Shown piece after piece: positions 47,290-56,342 of a DNA stretch of 64,000 nt. The position numbers were made by a program, and so were the translations under genes. The notes under the pieces were generated by a model, which saw only the letters and a list, made by a program, of their open reading frames with translations, made no database searches and was not told the DNA's origin. The DNA is from Streptomyces sp. Edi4 (GTDB taxonomy: Bacteria; Actinomycetota; Actinomycetes; Streptomycetales; Streptomycetaceae): assembly GCF_040253615.1 (NCBI RefSeq), contig NZ_JBEJGY010000004.1, positions 1,860,001 through 1,924,000 on the forward strand, read 5' to 3'. The stretch's first letter is position 1. Every line of letters starts with the position of its first letter.

Positions 47290-50002
47290 TCAGTGCGCCG
47301 CCGACTCCCAGTCGTTGCCCGAGCCCACCGACACGTCCAGCGGGGCGCGGAGCTGCACCGCGCCCGCCATCTCGCGGCGTACCAGCGCTTCGACCCGCTC
47401 GCGCTCGCCCGGTGCGACTTCCAGGACGATTTCGTCGTGGACCTGGAGCAGGAGGCGCGAGGCGAGGCCCGCTTCGGTCAGGGCACGGTCCACGTTCAGC
47501 ATCGCCACCTTGACGATGTCGGCCGCCGTGCCCTGGATCGGGGCGTTGAGTGCCATCCGTTCGGCCATCTCGCGGCGCTGGCGGTTGTCGCTGTTGAGGT
47601 CGGGCAGGTAGCGGCGCCGGCCCAGCATCGTCTGCGTGTAGCCCGTGGCGCGGGCTTCCTCGACGGCGCGCTGGAGGTAGTCCCGTACGCCGCCGAAGCG
47701 TTCGAAGAACGTGTCCATCAGGCCGCGTGCCTCGCCGGCCTCGATGTTCAGCTGCTGCGAGAGGCCGAAGGCGGACAGCCCGTAGGCCAGGCCGTACGAC
47801 ATGGCCTTGATCTTGCGGCGCATCTCCGGGTCGACCTGGGTCTTGGCCACGCCGAAGACCTGGGAGGCGACCGTGGTGTGCAGGTCCTCGCCGGAGGCGA
47901 AGGCTTCGATGAGGCCCGCGTCCTCGGACAGGTGGGCCATCACGCGCAGTTCGATCTGGCTGTAGTCGGCGGTCAGCAGCGACTCATAGCCTTCGCCGAC
48001 CACGAAGCCCCGCCTGATCGCACGGCCCTCGTCGGTGCGTACGGGGATGTTCTGGAGGTTGGGGTCGGTGGAGGAGAGGCGGCCGGTGGCGGCGACGGTC
48101 TGGTTGAAGGTGGTGTGGATGCGGCCGTCCGCCGCGATCGTCTTGACCAGGCCTTCGACGGTGACGCGCAGCTTGGCCTGCTCGCGGTGGCGGAGCATGA
48201 TGACGGGCAGTTCGTGCTCGGTCTGGGCGGCGAGCCAGGCCAGTGCGTCGGCGTCGGTGGTGTAGCCGGTCTTGGTCTTCTTGGTCTTGGGCAGGGCCAG
48301 TTCGCCGAAGAGGACTTCCTGGAGCTGCTTGGGCGAGCCCAGGTTGAACTCGTGGCCGACGGAGGCGTGCGCCTCCTTCACGGCTTGTTGCACCGCGCCG
48401 GCGAACTGCTGCTCCATGGCTTCCAGGTGGGCGCGGTCGGCGGCGATGCCGTAGCGCTCCATGCGGGCCAGGAGGAGGGAGGTGGGCAGTTCCACGTCGT
48501 GCAGCAGGTCGGTGGCGCCGACTTCCTTGAGGCGTTCGGTGAACGCGTCGCCCAGGTCGAGGACGGCTCGTGCCTGGGTCATGAGGGCGGCGGCTTCGGC
48601 TTCGTCGTCCGCGCCGAAGGCGAGCTGTCCGTCGGCGGCGCCGGCCGGGGCGAGTTCGCGGCCGAGGTACTCCACCGACAGGGCGTCCAGGGCGAAGGAG
48701 CGGCGGCCGGGCTTGACGAGGTAGGCGGCGAGCGCGGTGTCCATGGTGACGCCTGCGACGCTCCAGCCGTGTTCGGGGAAGACCCGCATCGCGGCCTTGG
48801 CGTTGTGCATGATCTTGGGCTGGGCGGCGTCGGCGATCCAGGCGGCGAAGGCCCGCTCGTCGCTCTCGTCGATCTGGGCGGGGTCGAACCAGCCGGCCGT
48901 GCCGTCGGCGGCGGCCAGCGCGACCTCGCTGACGCTTCCGGTGCCCAGCGCCCAGGCGTCGACGGTCGCCACGCCCAGCGGCTGCCCGCTGTGTCCGGCC
49001 AGCCACGGAGCGAGTTCACCCGCGCCCAGGACCGTGCCGTCGATGTCGACTCCGGCGGCGGGCTGGGGCGCCTGTGCCTCTGCGGCGCCGGGGTCGACGG
49101 CGAGGAGGCGTTCGCGCAATGAGGGGTTGCGGATCTCCAGGACGTCCAGGACGCCGGTGACCTTGGCGCGGTCGTAGGGGGCGCGTTCCAGTTCGGCGGG
49201 GCCCTTGGGGAGCTCGACGTCCTTGACCATCTCGGTCAGGCGGCGGTTGAGCTTGACCGATTCCAGGTGGTCACGGAGGTTTTGTCCGGGCTTTACCCTT
49301 GACTTCGTCGGCGCGCTCGGCGAGTTCGGCGAACGAACCGAACTGGTTGATCCACTTCGCGGCCGTCTTCTCACCGACGCCCGGGATGCCCGGCAGGTTG
49401 TCCGACGGGTCGCCGCGCAGCGCCGCGAAGTCCGGGTACTGCCGCGGGGTCAGGCCGTACTTCTCCTCGACCTTGGCGGGCGTGAACCGGGTCAGCTCGG
49501 AGACGCCCTTGGTGGGGTAGAGGACGGTGACGTGGTCGGAGACCAACTGGAAGGAGTCGCGGTCGCCGGTGACGATCAGGACTTCGAAGCCGGCCGCCTC
49601 GGCCTGGGTGGCGAGAGTGGCGATGATGTCGTCGGCCTCGAAGCCGTCGGTGGCGAACCGGTCGACGTGCATCGCGTCGAGCAGTTCGCCGATCAGCTCG
49701 ACCTGGCCCTTGAATTCGTCGGGGGTCTTGGAGCGGTTCGCCTTGTACTCGGGGAACTCCGTGGAGCGCCACGTCTTGCGGGACACGTCGAACGCCACCG
49801 CGAAGTGGGTGGGTGCCTCGTCACGCAGTGTGTTCGCGAGCATGGACATGAAGCCGTAGACCGCGTTGGTGGGCTGGCCCGTCGCGGTCGTGAAGTTCTC
49901 CGCGGGCAGCGCGAAGAACGCCCGGTACGCCAGGGAGTGGCCGTCCATGAGGAGCAGGCGCGGTCGGGTTTCCGGGGTCTTCTTCGATGCCGTCTCAGCC
50001 AT
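47290..50002 (-). pseudogene. polA: DNA polymerase I, frameshifted in this sequence
   Basis: The two halves of PolA are in different frames. From ATG 50002 (MAETASKKTPETRPRLLLMD) the 5'-nuclease domain runs to DEVKGKA and then stops at RTKPP. The polymerase part resumes as GQNLRDHLESVKLNRRL and continues to the stop at 47290. One extra base in the GGG at 49288-49290 (plus strand) explains the break; without it the protein is 903 residues, normal for Streptomyces. Visible motifs: 5'-nuclease GLTPRQYPDFAALRGDPSDN, polymerase A DYSQIELRVMAHLSEDA, B RRKIKAMSYGLAYG, C LLQVHDEIVLEV. It may be a sequencing error or a real mutation. The leaderless start lies 7 nt after a damage-type promoter. Confidence 0.9.
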
Positions 50003-50009
50003 GCCCCCG

Positions 50010-50032
50010 ATCCTGCCACGCCCCACTGACAA
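50010..50032 (-). promoter_or_regulatory. RecA-NDp/PafBC-type promoter of polA
   Basis: TTGTCAGTG (50032-50024), 8 nt, CAGGAT (50015-50010), 7 nt to the polA ATG. The -10 differs from TANNNT at one position. Confidence 0.72.
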
Positions 50033-50067
50033 TCCTGGCCAGTCCCGCTCGGCCGCCCCTGGCGCGG

Positions 50068-50090
50068 CTGTCAGTGGCGCGTGACAGGAT
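50068..50090 (+). promoter_or_regulatory. RecA-NDp/PafBC-type promoter of the YdeP oxidoreductase
   Basis: CTGTCAGTG (50068-50076), 8 nt, CAGGAT (50085-50090). It faces away from the polA promoter, with 35 bp between the two -35-like elements. Transcription should start near 50096, giving a leader of about 39 nt. Confidence 0.65.
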
Positions 50091-50134
50091 CGAAGATGTA
50101 CGCATCTCGTGTTCGCTCGAAGGGGAGCAGCGCC

Positions 50135-52429
50135 ATGGTCAGCAAGCCGCCCGCAGGTGATCCGGTCCAGGACGCGCCGCAGGTCGCCGCGCCAAAGCAT
50201 GCCGCCGCAGGTCTCCCCGCCATCGGTCACACCCTGCTCATGGCGCAGCAGCAGATGGGCGTGCGCCGCACGGCGCGGACCCTGCTCAAGGTCAATCAGA
50301 AGGACGGTTTCGACTGTCCGGGCTGCGCCTGGCCCGAGGGCGACAAGCGGCACACGGCGGAGTTCTGTGAGAACGGCGCGAAGGCGGTCGCCGAGGAGGC
50401 GACGCTGCGCCGGGTCACGCCGGATTTCTTCGCCGCGCACCCTGTCGCCGATCTCGCCACCCGCAGTGGGTACTGGCTGGGTCAGCAGGGCCGCATCACC
50501 CAGCCGATGTATCTGCCCGAGGGCGCCGAGCGGTACGAGGCGATCACCTGGGAGCGGGCTTTTGAGATCATCGCGCAGGAGCTGAACGCGCTGGCTTCCC
50601 CCGACGAGGCGCTGTTCTACACCTCGGGGCGCACCAGCAACGAGGCGGCTTTCCTGCTTCAGCTCTTCGCCCGCGAGTTCGGCACCAACAATCTGCCGGA
50701 CTGTTCCAACATGTGTCACGAGTCGTCGGGTTCGGCGCTGACGGAGACGATCGGCGTCGGCAAGGGCAGCGTCTCACTCGATGATCTGCACCAGGCCGAC
50801 CTGATCGTGATCGCGGGGCAGAATCCGGGCACCAACCACCCCCGGATGCTGTCCGCCCTGGAGAAGGCGAAGAACGCCGGCGCCAGGATCATCTCGGTGA
50901 ATCCGCTGCCGGAGGCGGGCCTGGAGAAGTTCAAGAACCCGCAGACCCCGCAGGGCATGCTCAAGGGCGCCTCCCTCACCGATCTGTTCCTCCAGATCCG
51001 CATCGGCGGTGACCAGGCGCTGTTCCGTCTGCTGAACAAGCTGATCGTCCAGACGCCGGGCGCCGTCGATGAGCTGTTCGTGCGCGAACACACCCATGGT
51101 TTCGAGGAGTTCAAGACCGCGGCGCGCGCGGCGGACTGGGATCAGACGCTGGCGGCGACCGGTCTGAGCCGGGCCGAGATCGAGCAGGCCCTGGCGATGG
51201 TGCTCGCCTCCAAGCGCACCATCGTGTGCTGGGCGATGGGTCTGACCCAGCACAAGCACTCCGTGCCGACCATCCGCGAAGTGGTCAATTTCCTGCTGCT
51301 GCGCGGCAACATCGGCCGTCCGGGCGCCGGTGTCTGTCCGGTGCGCGGCCACTCCAATGTGCAGGGCGACCGCACGATGGGCATCTTCGAGCGGCCCGCT
51401 CCCGCGCTGCTGGACGCGCTGGAGAAGGAGTTCGGTTTCGCTCCGCCGCGCCACCACGGATATGACGTCGTACGGTCCATCGAGGCGTTGCGCGACGGCA
51501 GGGCGAAGGTGTTCTTCGCCATGGGCGGCAACTTCGTGAGCGCCACCCCCGACACGGAGGTGACGGAGGCCGCCATGCGCCGGGCCTCGCTGACCGTCCA
51601 CGTCTCCACCAAGCTCAACCGCTCGCATGCCGTGACGGGCCGGCGCGCGTTGATCCTGCCGACCCTGGGGCGTACCGACAAGGACGTGCAGGCAAGCGGG
51701 CGGCAGTTCGTGACCGTCGAGGATTCGATGGGCCTGGTGCACGCCTCGCGCGGCAACCTGGCTCCCGCGAGCCGTCATCTGCTGTCCGAGCCGGCGATCG
51801 TGGCCCGTATGGCCCGGGCCACGCTCGGCGCGTCCTCGGTGGTGGACTGGGCGGAGTTCGAGCGGGACTACGCCACGATCCGCGACCGCATCGCGCGCGT
51901 GGTGCCGGGCTTCGAGGACTTCAACGCGAAGGTCGCGCGCCCCGGCGGGTTCCAGCTGCCGCACGCGCCGCGCGATGAGCGGCGTTTTCCCACCGCCACC
52001 GGCAAGGCCAACTTCACGGCCGCCCCGGTGGAGTTCCCCGAGCTTCCCCAGGGCCGGCTGCTGTTGCAGACGTTGCGCTCCCACGATCAGTACAACACCA
52101 CCATCTACGGTCTCGACGACCGCTACCGCGGCATCAAGGGCGGCCGGCGTGTGGTCCTGGTCAACCCGGCCGACGCGGGCGAACTGGGCCTGGCGGATGG
52201 GGCGTATGTGGATCTGGTCAGCGAGTGGAAGGACGGTGTGGAGCGGCGCGCGCCGGGTTTCCGCGTCGTGCACTACCCGACCGCGCGTGGCTGCGCCGCC
52301 GCCTACTATCCCGAGACCAATGTCCTGGTGCCGCTGGGCTCGACGGCCGATGTCAGCAACACCCCGGCCAGCAAGTCGGTGGTGGTGCGTCTGGAGGGGC
52401 CCGGGCAGGAGGGCGGGGCCGGGCAATGA
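50135..52429 (+). CDS. FdhF/YdeP-family molybdopterin oxidoreductase
   Basis: 764 residues from ATG 50135 with GGGGAG 7 nt upstream; frame-compatible ATG 50096 is at the predicted transcription start and is less likely. The N-terminal FDCPGCAWPEGDKRHTAEFC suggests an incomplete iron-sulfur site (three Cys). DCSNMCHESSG gives the Cys expected at the molybdenum. IAGQNPGTNHPRMLSALEKA, GRPGAGVCPVRGHSNVQGDR and the C-terminal cofactor-binding segment (YNTTIYGLDDRYRGIKGGRR) complete the family pattern. E. coli YdeP is linked to acid resistance; the substrate is unknown. Divergent from polA with a matching damage-type promoter. Confidence 0.92.
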   Translation: MVSKPPAGDPVQDAPQVAAPKHAAAGLPAIGHTLLMAQQQMGVRRTARTLLKVNQKDGFDCPGCAWPEGDKRHTAEFCENGAKAVAEEATLRRVTPDFFAAHPVADLATRSGYWLGQQGRITQPMYLPEGAERYEAITWERAFEIIAQELNALASPDEALFYTSGRTSNEAAFLLQLFAREFGTNNLPDCSNMCHESSGSALTETIGVGKGSVSLDDLHQADLIVIAGQNPGTNHPRMLSALEKAKNAGARIISVNPLPEAGLEKFKNPQTPQGMLKGASLTDLFLQIRIGGDQALFRLLNKLIVQTPGAVDELFVREHTHGFEEFKTAARAADWDQTLAATGLSRAEIEQALAMVLASKRTIVCWAMGLTQHKHSVPTIREVVNFLLLRGNIGRPGAGVCPVRGHSNVQGDRTMGIFERPAPALLDALEKEFGFAPPRHHGYDVVRSIEALRDGRAKVFFAMGGNFVSATPDTEVTEAAMRRASLTVHVSTKLNRSHAVTGRRALILPTLGRTDKDVQASGRQFVTVEDSMGLVHASRGNLAPASRHLLSEPAIVARMARATLGASSVVDWAEFERDYATIRDRIARVVPGFEDFNAKVARPGGFQLPHAPRDERRFPTATGKANFTAAPVEFPELPQGRLLLQTLRSHDQYNTTIYGLDDRYRGIKGGRRVVLVNPADAGELGLADGAYVDLVSEWKDGVERRAPGFRVVHYPTARGCAAAYYPETNVLVPLGSTADVSNTPASKSVVVRLEGPGQEGGAGQ

Positions 52430-52513
52430 GAGCTGCGCCCTAAGCGTCTGCTCAGTCATCTGGTATGACGGTGGCGACAGCGCAGCAACCGCAGATGAAC
52501 GGAGCCGGAGCCC

Positions 52514-52981
52514 ATGGGCGAGCAGAGCAGCGTGAAGTTCCCGCAGGAAGTCGTCGACGAGTACGCGTCCCTCGGTGTCGACCTGCCCGCGATGTTCTCC
52601 GCCGGGCACCTGGGTACCCGCATGGGCGTGCGGATCATCGAGGCGTCGGCCGAGCGGGTCGTGGCGACGATGCCCGTCGAGGGCAACACCCAGCCCTACG
52701 GTCTGCTGCACGGCGGCGCCTCGGCGGTCCTGGCCGAGACGATCGGTTCGGTCGGCTCGATGCTGCACGGCGGTCACACCAAGATCGCGGTGGGGGTGGA
52801 CCTGAACTGCACCCACCACCGGGGGGTGCGCAGCGGTCTGGTCACCGGGGTCGCCACGCCCGTGCACCGGGGGCGCTCGACGGCCACGTACGAGATCGTG
52901 ATCACCGATGAGCAGGACAAGCGGGTCTGCACGGCCCGTCTGACGTGTCTGCTGCGTGACGCGCCCGGCCAGAAGGACTGA
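52514..52981 (+). CDS. PaaI-family hotdog thioesterase
   Basis: 155 residues. Hotdog fold with the family signature QPYGLLHGGASAVLAETIGS (His-Gly-Gly loop, then Glu on the long helix) and GVDLNCTHHRGVRSGLVTGV. It should hydrolyse acyl-CoA thioesters, as in phenylacetate-type or related pathways. AACGGAGCC gives the ribosome binding site for ATG 52514. It follows the YdeP gene by 84 bp on the same strand; no functional link is known. Confidence 0.9.
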   Translation: MGEQSSVKFPQEVVDEYASLGVDLPAMFSAGHLGTRMGVRIIEASAERVVATMPVEGNTQPYGLLHGGASAVLAETIGSVGSMLHGGHTKIAVGVDLNCTHHRGVRSGLVTGVATPVHRGRSTATYEIVITDEQDKRVCTARLTCLLRDAPGQKD

Positions 52982-52989
52982 CCGCCCCA

Positions 52990-53110
52990 GCCCTCCTCTC
53001 CCGGCATGGGGGGCAAGCCCCTCCCCGAGCCACCCCTCCCCCGGCGAAGGGGTCAGGCCCCTCCCCCAGCCGCCCCCTCCCGGCGAAGGGATCAACCCCC
53101 TTGGCCCGCC
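52990..53110. repeat. Three imperfect 40-bp repeats
   Basis: CCCGGCGAAGGGGTCA-like units centred at 53001, 53041 and 53080 (spacings 40 and 39) in the gap after the thioesterase gene; the region is C-rich. Confidence 0.6.
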
Positions 53111-53162
53111 CGCGACCGCGCCCCGCGCCGCCGATCCCAACGGAGGGGTCAAGTCCGTTTCG

Positions 53163-53191
53163 TGGCCGACGAGTTGATGGCTCGTCGGCCA
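53163..53191. terminator. Hairpin after the thioesterase gene
   Basis: TGGCCGACGAG-7 nt-CTCGTCGGCCA: an 11-bp perfect stem. It ends directly at the -35 of the next promoter. No T-run. Confidence 0.6.
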
Positions 53192-53220
53192 TTGTCACAT
53201 CACGCTCCGCGCCCTAACTT
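53192..53220 (+). promoter_or_regulatory. Promoter of the small lipoprotein gene, leaderless
   Basis: TTGTCA (53192-53197), 17-bp spacer, TAACTT (53215-53220), 6 nt to ATG 53227. The long spacer makes this an ordinary housekeeping promoter, not the RecA-NDp class. Confidence 0.65.
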
Positions 53221-53226
53221 CGTGCC

Positions 53227-53679
53227 ATGAGGCCCAAGCGGCGGTCGAGGGTACGACTCATCCTGCCGGGCGCGTTCCTCGCGGTGGCGGCCCTGGCGGG
53301 CTGCACCGCCCAGCCCGCGGGCCCCTCCCAAGCCGCCACCCGCACCGGCATCGAGGCCAACTCGCCCTCCCCCGGGGCCACTTCGCCCCAGGACCTCTGC
53401 GTCCGCCTGATCACCTACTGGGCACGGCAGGAACTCGACCAGGGCAAGGGCTCTGGCCTGGACTATCAGGAGAAGGGCCTGTCGGACGGGCAGAACGAGA
53501 TCCTTCTGGCCGCGCTGGCCGCCGCCCGGCCGGAGCGCGCGGCTCACGGCGCGGCCGCGGGCGACCGGGTCGTCGAGCGGCGCGCACGCGAAGGTTGCGA
53601 TGAGCGCTATCGCAACGGCGCCCCCTCGGGCGGCCCTTGGGCGCAGACGAAGCCGCCCCTCCCCTCCGCGTCACGGTAA
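53227..53679 (+). CDS. Small secreted lipoprotein of unknown function
   Basis: 150 residues. Basic N-region (MRPKRRSRVR), hydrophobic core, lipobox LAGC (Cys25). After a Pro/Ser spacer comes a helical domain: LCVRLITYWARQELDQGKGS and RAREGCDERYRNG, with two cysteines that may pair. I do not recognise the family. The start is fixed by the leaderless promoter. Confidence 0.75.
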   Translation: MRPKRRSRVRLILPGAFLAVAALAGCTAQPAGPSQAATRTGIEANSPSPGATSPQDLCVRLITYWARQELDQGKGSGLDYQEKGLSDGQNEILLAALAAARPERAAHGAAAGDRVVERRAREGCDERYRNGAPSGGPWAQTKPPLPSASR

Positions 53680-54076
53680 CGCTGCGTAACGGGCGGGCGG
53701 GGTGCCGGGGACGCCATCCGGCCGCCGGTGACCCCCTTCCCGGCCACCGCCCGGCTTACGGACGCCCCCAGGCCCGTCAGGACCATGATCCCCTCAAGCC
53801 CCTTAGCGGAACTGGGCGTTCTCATCATGCGAGAAATCCCTGTGTACGGACATGCCGGAAAGGTCCGCCCTGTGCCGCCAAGGTTTGGCCTTGGCATAAC
53901 AAGAAAGTCACATCCTGTCCCGGCCGCTCCCCACCCTCCCCGGCTGCGCTTAGAGTCACGGCCAGTCACCGCGCCGCCGGGTGCGACTGCTGCACGGCCC
54001 TTACCGATCAGTACGGCCCGGCGACCGACACGGCACCTCACTCACGGGGAAGGCCGCGCCAGGGAAAGGACCCATC
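53680..54076. other. Gene-free region upstream of the liv operon (397 bp)
   Basis: It holds an inverted repeat GCCAAGG-TTTGG-CCTTGGC (53877-53895) and, downstream of it, a possible -10 TAGAGT (53951-53956) that would give a leader of about 115 nt for livK. The inverted repeat is a candidate operator. No open reading frame here has gene-like features. Confidence 0.45.
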
Positions 54077-55303
54077 GTGCGACACCGTTCCTTGCTCATC
54101 CTCACCACAGTGCTCACTTCAGGCGCACTCACCCTCACCGCCTGCGGCTCGCGCGACAAAGGCGGCGACACCAGCGACAAGAAGCAGGAAGTCGTCATCG
54201 GCGTAGACGCTCCCCTCACGGGTGACCTGTCCGCCCTCGGCCTCGGCATCAAGAACTCCGCCGACCTCGCCGCCCAGACGGCCAACAAGCAGAACCTCGT
54301 CCCCGGCGTCCAGTTCAAGACCCAGCCGCTCGACGACCAGGCGCAGCCCTCCGTCGGCCAGCAGAACGCCACCAAGTTCATCGGCGACAAGAGCGTCGTC
54401 GGCGTCGTGGGCCCGCTCAATTCCAGCGTCTCGCAGTCCATGCAGAAGCCGCTGAACGACGCCGGGCTCACCCAGATATCCCCCGCCAACACGGGCACCG
54501 AGCTGACCCAGGGCAACGGCTGGAAGACCGGCGACAAGGTCCGCCCGTACAAGACCTTCTTCCGCACCGCCACCACCGACCAGGTCCAGGGCGCCTTCGC
54601 CGCCAAATACCTGTTCAACAACGCCAAGATCGACTCGGTCTACCTCATCGACGACCAGAAGACCTACGGCGCGGGGCTCGCGGCCTCCTTCAAGGACACC
54701 TTCACCAAGCTCGGCGGCAAGATCGTCGGCAGCGACCACATCAACCCCGACGACCGCGACTTCAACGCGATCGTCGCCAAGGTCAAGGCCACCGGCGCCA
54801 AGGCCCTGTACTACGGCGGCGAATACCCGGCCGCGGGCCCGCTGTCCCAGCAGCTCAAGGACAGCGGCACCGCCATCCCGCTGATGGGCGGCGACGGCAT
54901 CTACAGCGCCGACTTCATCAAGCTCAACAAGAAGGCCAACGGCGACCTCGCCACCTCCGTCGGCAAGCCCGTCGAACAGCTCGACTCCGCCAAGACCTTC
55001 ATCGCCAACTACAAGGCGGCCGGCTACAAGGACGCCTACGAGGCCTACGGGGGCGGCACCTACGACGCGACCTGGGCCATCATCGAGGCCGTCAAGGACG
55101 TCGTCGCCGCCAACAACGGCAAGCTCCCCAGCGGCGACCTGCGCGCCAAGGTCCTCGACGCCGTCGGCAAGGTCAAGTTCGACGGCGTCACCGGCCCCGT
55201 CTCCTTCGACCAGTACGGCGACACCACCAACACCATGATGACCGCCTACAAGGTCACCGACGGAGCCTGGAAGCCCGAGCTCAGCGAGGCCTACAAGCCG
55301 TAA
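54077..55303 (+). CDS. livK: Branched-chain amino acid ABC transporter, substrate-binding lipoprotein
   Basis: 408 residues from GTG 54077 (AAAGGA upstream). Lipobox LTAC gives lipid anchoring. The periplasmic-binding-protein type I fold is shown by EVVIGVDAPLTGDLSALGLG, VGVVGPLNSSVSQSMQKPLN, PYKTFFRTATTDQVQGAFAA and AYEAYGGGTYDATWAIIEAV, the Leu/Ile/Val receptor pattern. It delivers branched-chain or related amino acids to LivHM. It is first in a five-gene operon and is separated from livH by a strong hairpin that probably lets it be made in excess. Confidence 0.95.
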   Translation: MRHRSLLILTTVLTSGALTLTACGSRDKGGDTSDKKQEVVIGVDAPLTGDLSALGLGIKNSADLAAQTANKQNLVPGVQFKTQPLDDQAQPSVGQQNATKFIGDKSVVGVVGPLNSSVSQSMQKPLNDAGLTQISPANTGTELTQGNGWKTGDKVRPYKTFFRTATTDQVQGAFAAKYLFNNAKIDSVYLIDDQKTYGAGLAASFKDTFTKLGGKIVGSDHINPDDRDFNAIVAKVKATGAKALYYGGEYPAAGPLSQQLKDSGTAIPLMGGDGIYSADFIKLNKKANGDLATSVGKPVEQLDSAKTFIANYKAAGYKDAYEAYGGGTYDATWAIIEAVKDVVAANNGKLPSGDLRAKVLDAVGKVKFDGVTGPVSFDQYGDTTNTMMTAYKVTDGAWKPELSEAYKP

Positions 55304-55345
55304 CCCCGGCGCCACCCCGCCATCCCGCACACCCGCACACCAAGG

Positions 55346-55380
55346 ACCGCGCGGGAGCGCCACGAGCGCCCCCGCGCGGT
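55346..55380 (+). terminator. Intra-operon hairpin between livK and livH
   Basis: ACCGCGCGGG-A-GCGC-CACGA-GCGC-C-CCCGCGCGGT: 14 paired bases with one A/C mismatch and a 5-nt loop. Placed 43 bp after the livK stop, it can partly terminate or protect the upstream mRNA, a usual way to keep the binding protein in excess over the permease. Confidence 0.75.
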
Positions 55381-55412
55381 GCCATATCCGATCACTTCAC
55401 GGAGGCCCCGCG

Positions 55413-56342
55413 GTGCACGAACTGCCGCAACAGCTGGCCAACGGACTCATCCTCGGCGCGATGTACGGACTGATCGCGATCGGGTACACGATGGTCTACG
55501 GCATTGTCCAGCTCATCAACTTCGCCCACGGCGAGATATTCATGGTCGGGGGCTTCGGGGCTCTCACCGTCTTCCTCGCGCTCCCCTCAGGCTTCTCCCT
55601 CCTCGCCGCCATCCCCCTCATGATCATCGGTGGCGTCATCGTCTCCGTCCTGGTGGCCACCGCGGCCGAGCGCTTCGCCTACCGGCCCCTGCGCGGCGCC
55701 CCTCGCCTGGCCCCCCTCATCACCGCGATCGGCCTCTCGCTCGCCCTGCAACAGGCCGTGTGGAAGTGGTACCCGGACGCCAAGAAGGATCGTTCCTTCC
55801 CTCAGTTCGACGGCGGCGCCTTCCACGTACTGGGCGCCAGCGTCCAGCGCGGCGACCTCTTCATCCTCATCGCCGCCCCCCTCTGCATGATCGCCCTCGG
55901 GTTCTACGTCACCAAGACCCGCACCGGCCGCGGCATGCAGGCCACCGCCCAGGACCCCGACACCGCCAAACTCATGGGCATCAACACCGACCGCATCATC
56001 GTCATGGCCTTCGCCATCGGCGCCGCGTTCGCCGCGATCGCCGCCGTCGGCTACGGCCTCCACAACGGCCAAGTCGGCTTCCGCATGGGCTTCATCATGG
56101 GCCTCAAGGCCTTCACCGCGGCCGTACTCGGCGGCATCGGCAACATCTACGGAGCCATGCTCGGCGGCATCGTCCTCGGCCTGGCCGAAGCACTCGCCGT
56201 CGGCTACGTCGGCAACATCCCCAGCATGGAACTGTTCGGCGGCGGCGCCTGGAAGGACGTATGGGCCTTCGTGCTGCTCATCCTCGTCCTGCTCATACGG
56301 CCCCAGGGCCTGCTCGGCGAACGCGTCGCGGACAGGGCGTGA
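55413..56342 (+). CDS. livH: Branched-chain amino acid ABC transporter permease LivH
   Basis: 309 residues from GTG 55413 with GGAGG 7 nt upstream. About eight helices; LANGLILGAMYGLIAIGYTM and IVQLINFAHGEIFMVGGFGA are diagnostic of LivH, as is the cytoplasmic coupling segment GRGMQATAQDPDTAKLMGIN. FTAAVLGGIGNIYGAMLGGI follows. It pairs with LivM in the membrane. The stop overlaps the next start (GTGA). Confidence 0.96.
   Translation: MHELPQQLANGLILGAMYGLIAIGYTMVYGIVQLINFAHGEIFMVGGFGALTVFLALPSGFSLLAAIPLMIIGGVIVSVLVATAAERFAYRPLRGAPRLAPLITAIGLSLALQQAVWKWYPDAKKDRSFPQFDGGAFHVLGASVQRGDLFILIAAPLCMIALGFYVTKTRTGRGMQATAQDPDTAKLMGINTDRIIVMAFAIGAAFAAIAAVGYGLHNGQVGFRMGFIMGLKAFTAAVLGGIGNIYGAMLGGIVLGLAEALAVGYVGNIPSMELFGGGAWKDVWAFVLLILVLLIRPQGLLGERVADRA

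Noticed and set aside
53192..53220. RecA-NDp-type reading of the TTGTCA before the lipoprotein gene
   Set aside because: The -10 is 17 bp away instead of 11 and the GTG is missing; it is a normal -35/-10 pair.
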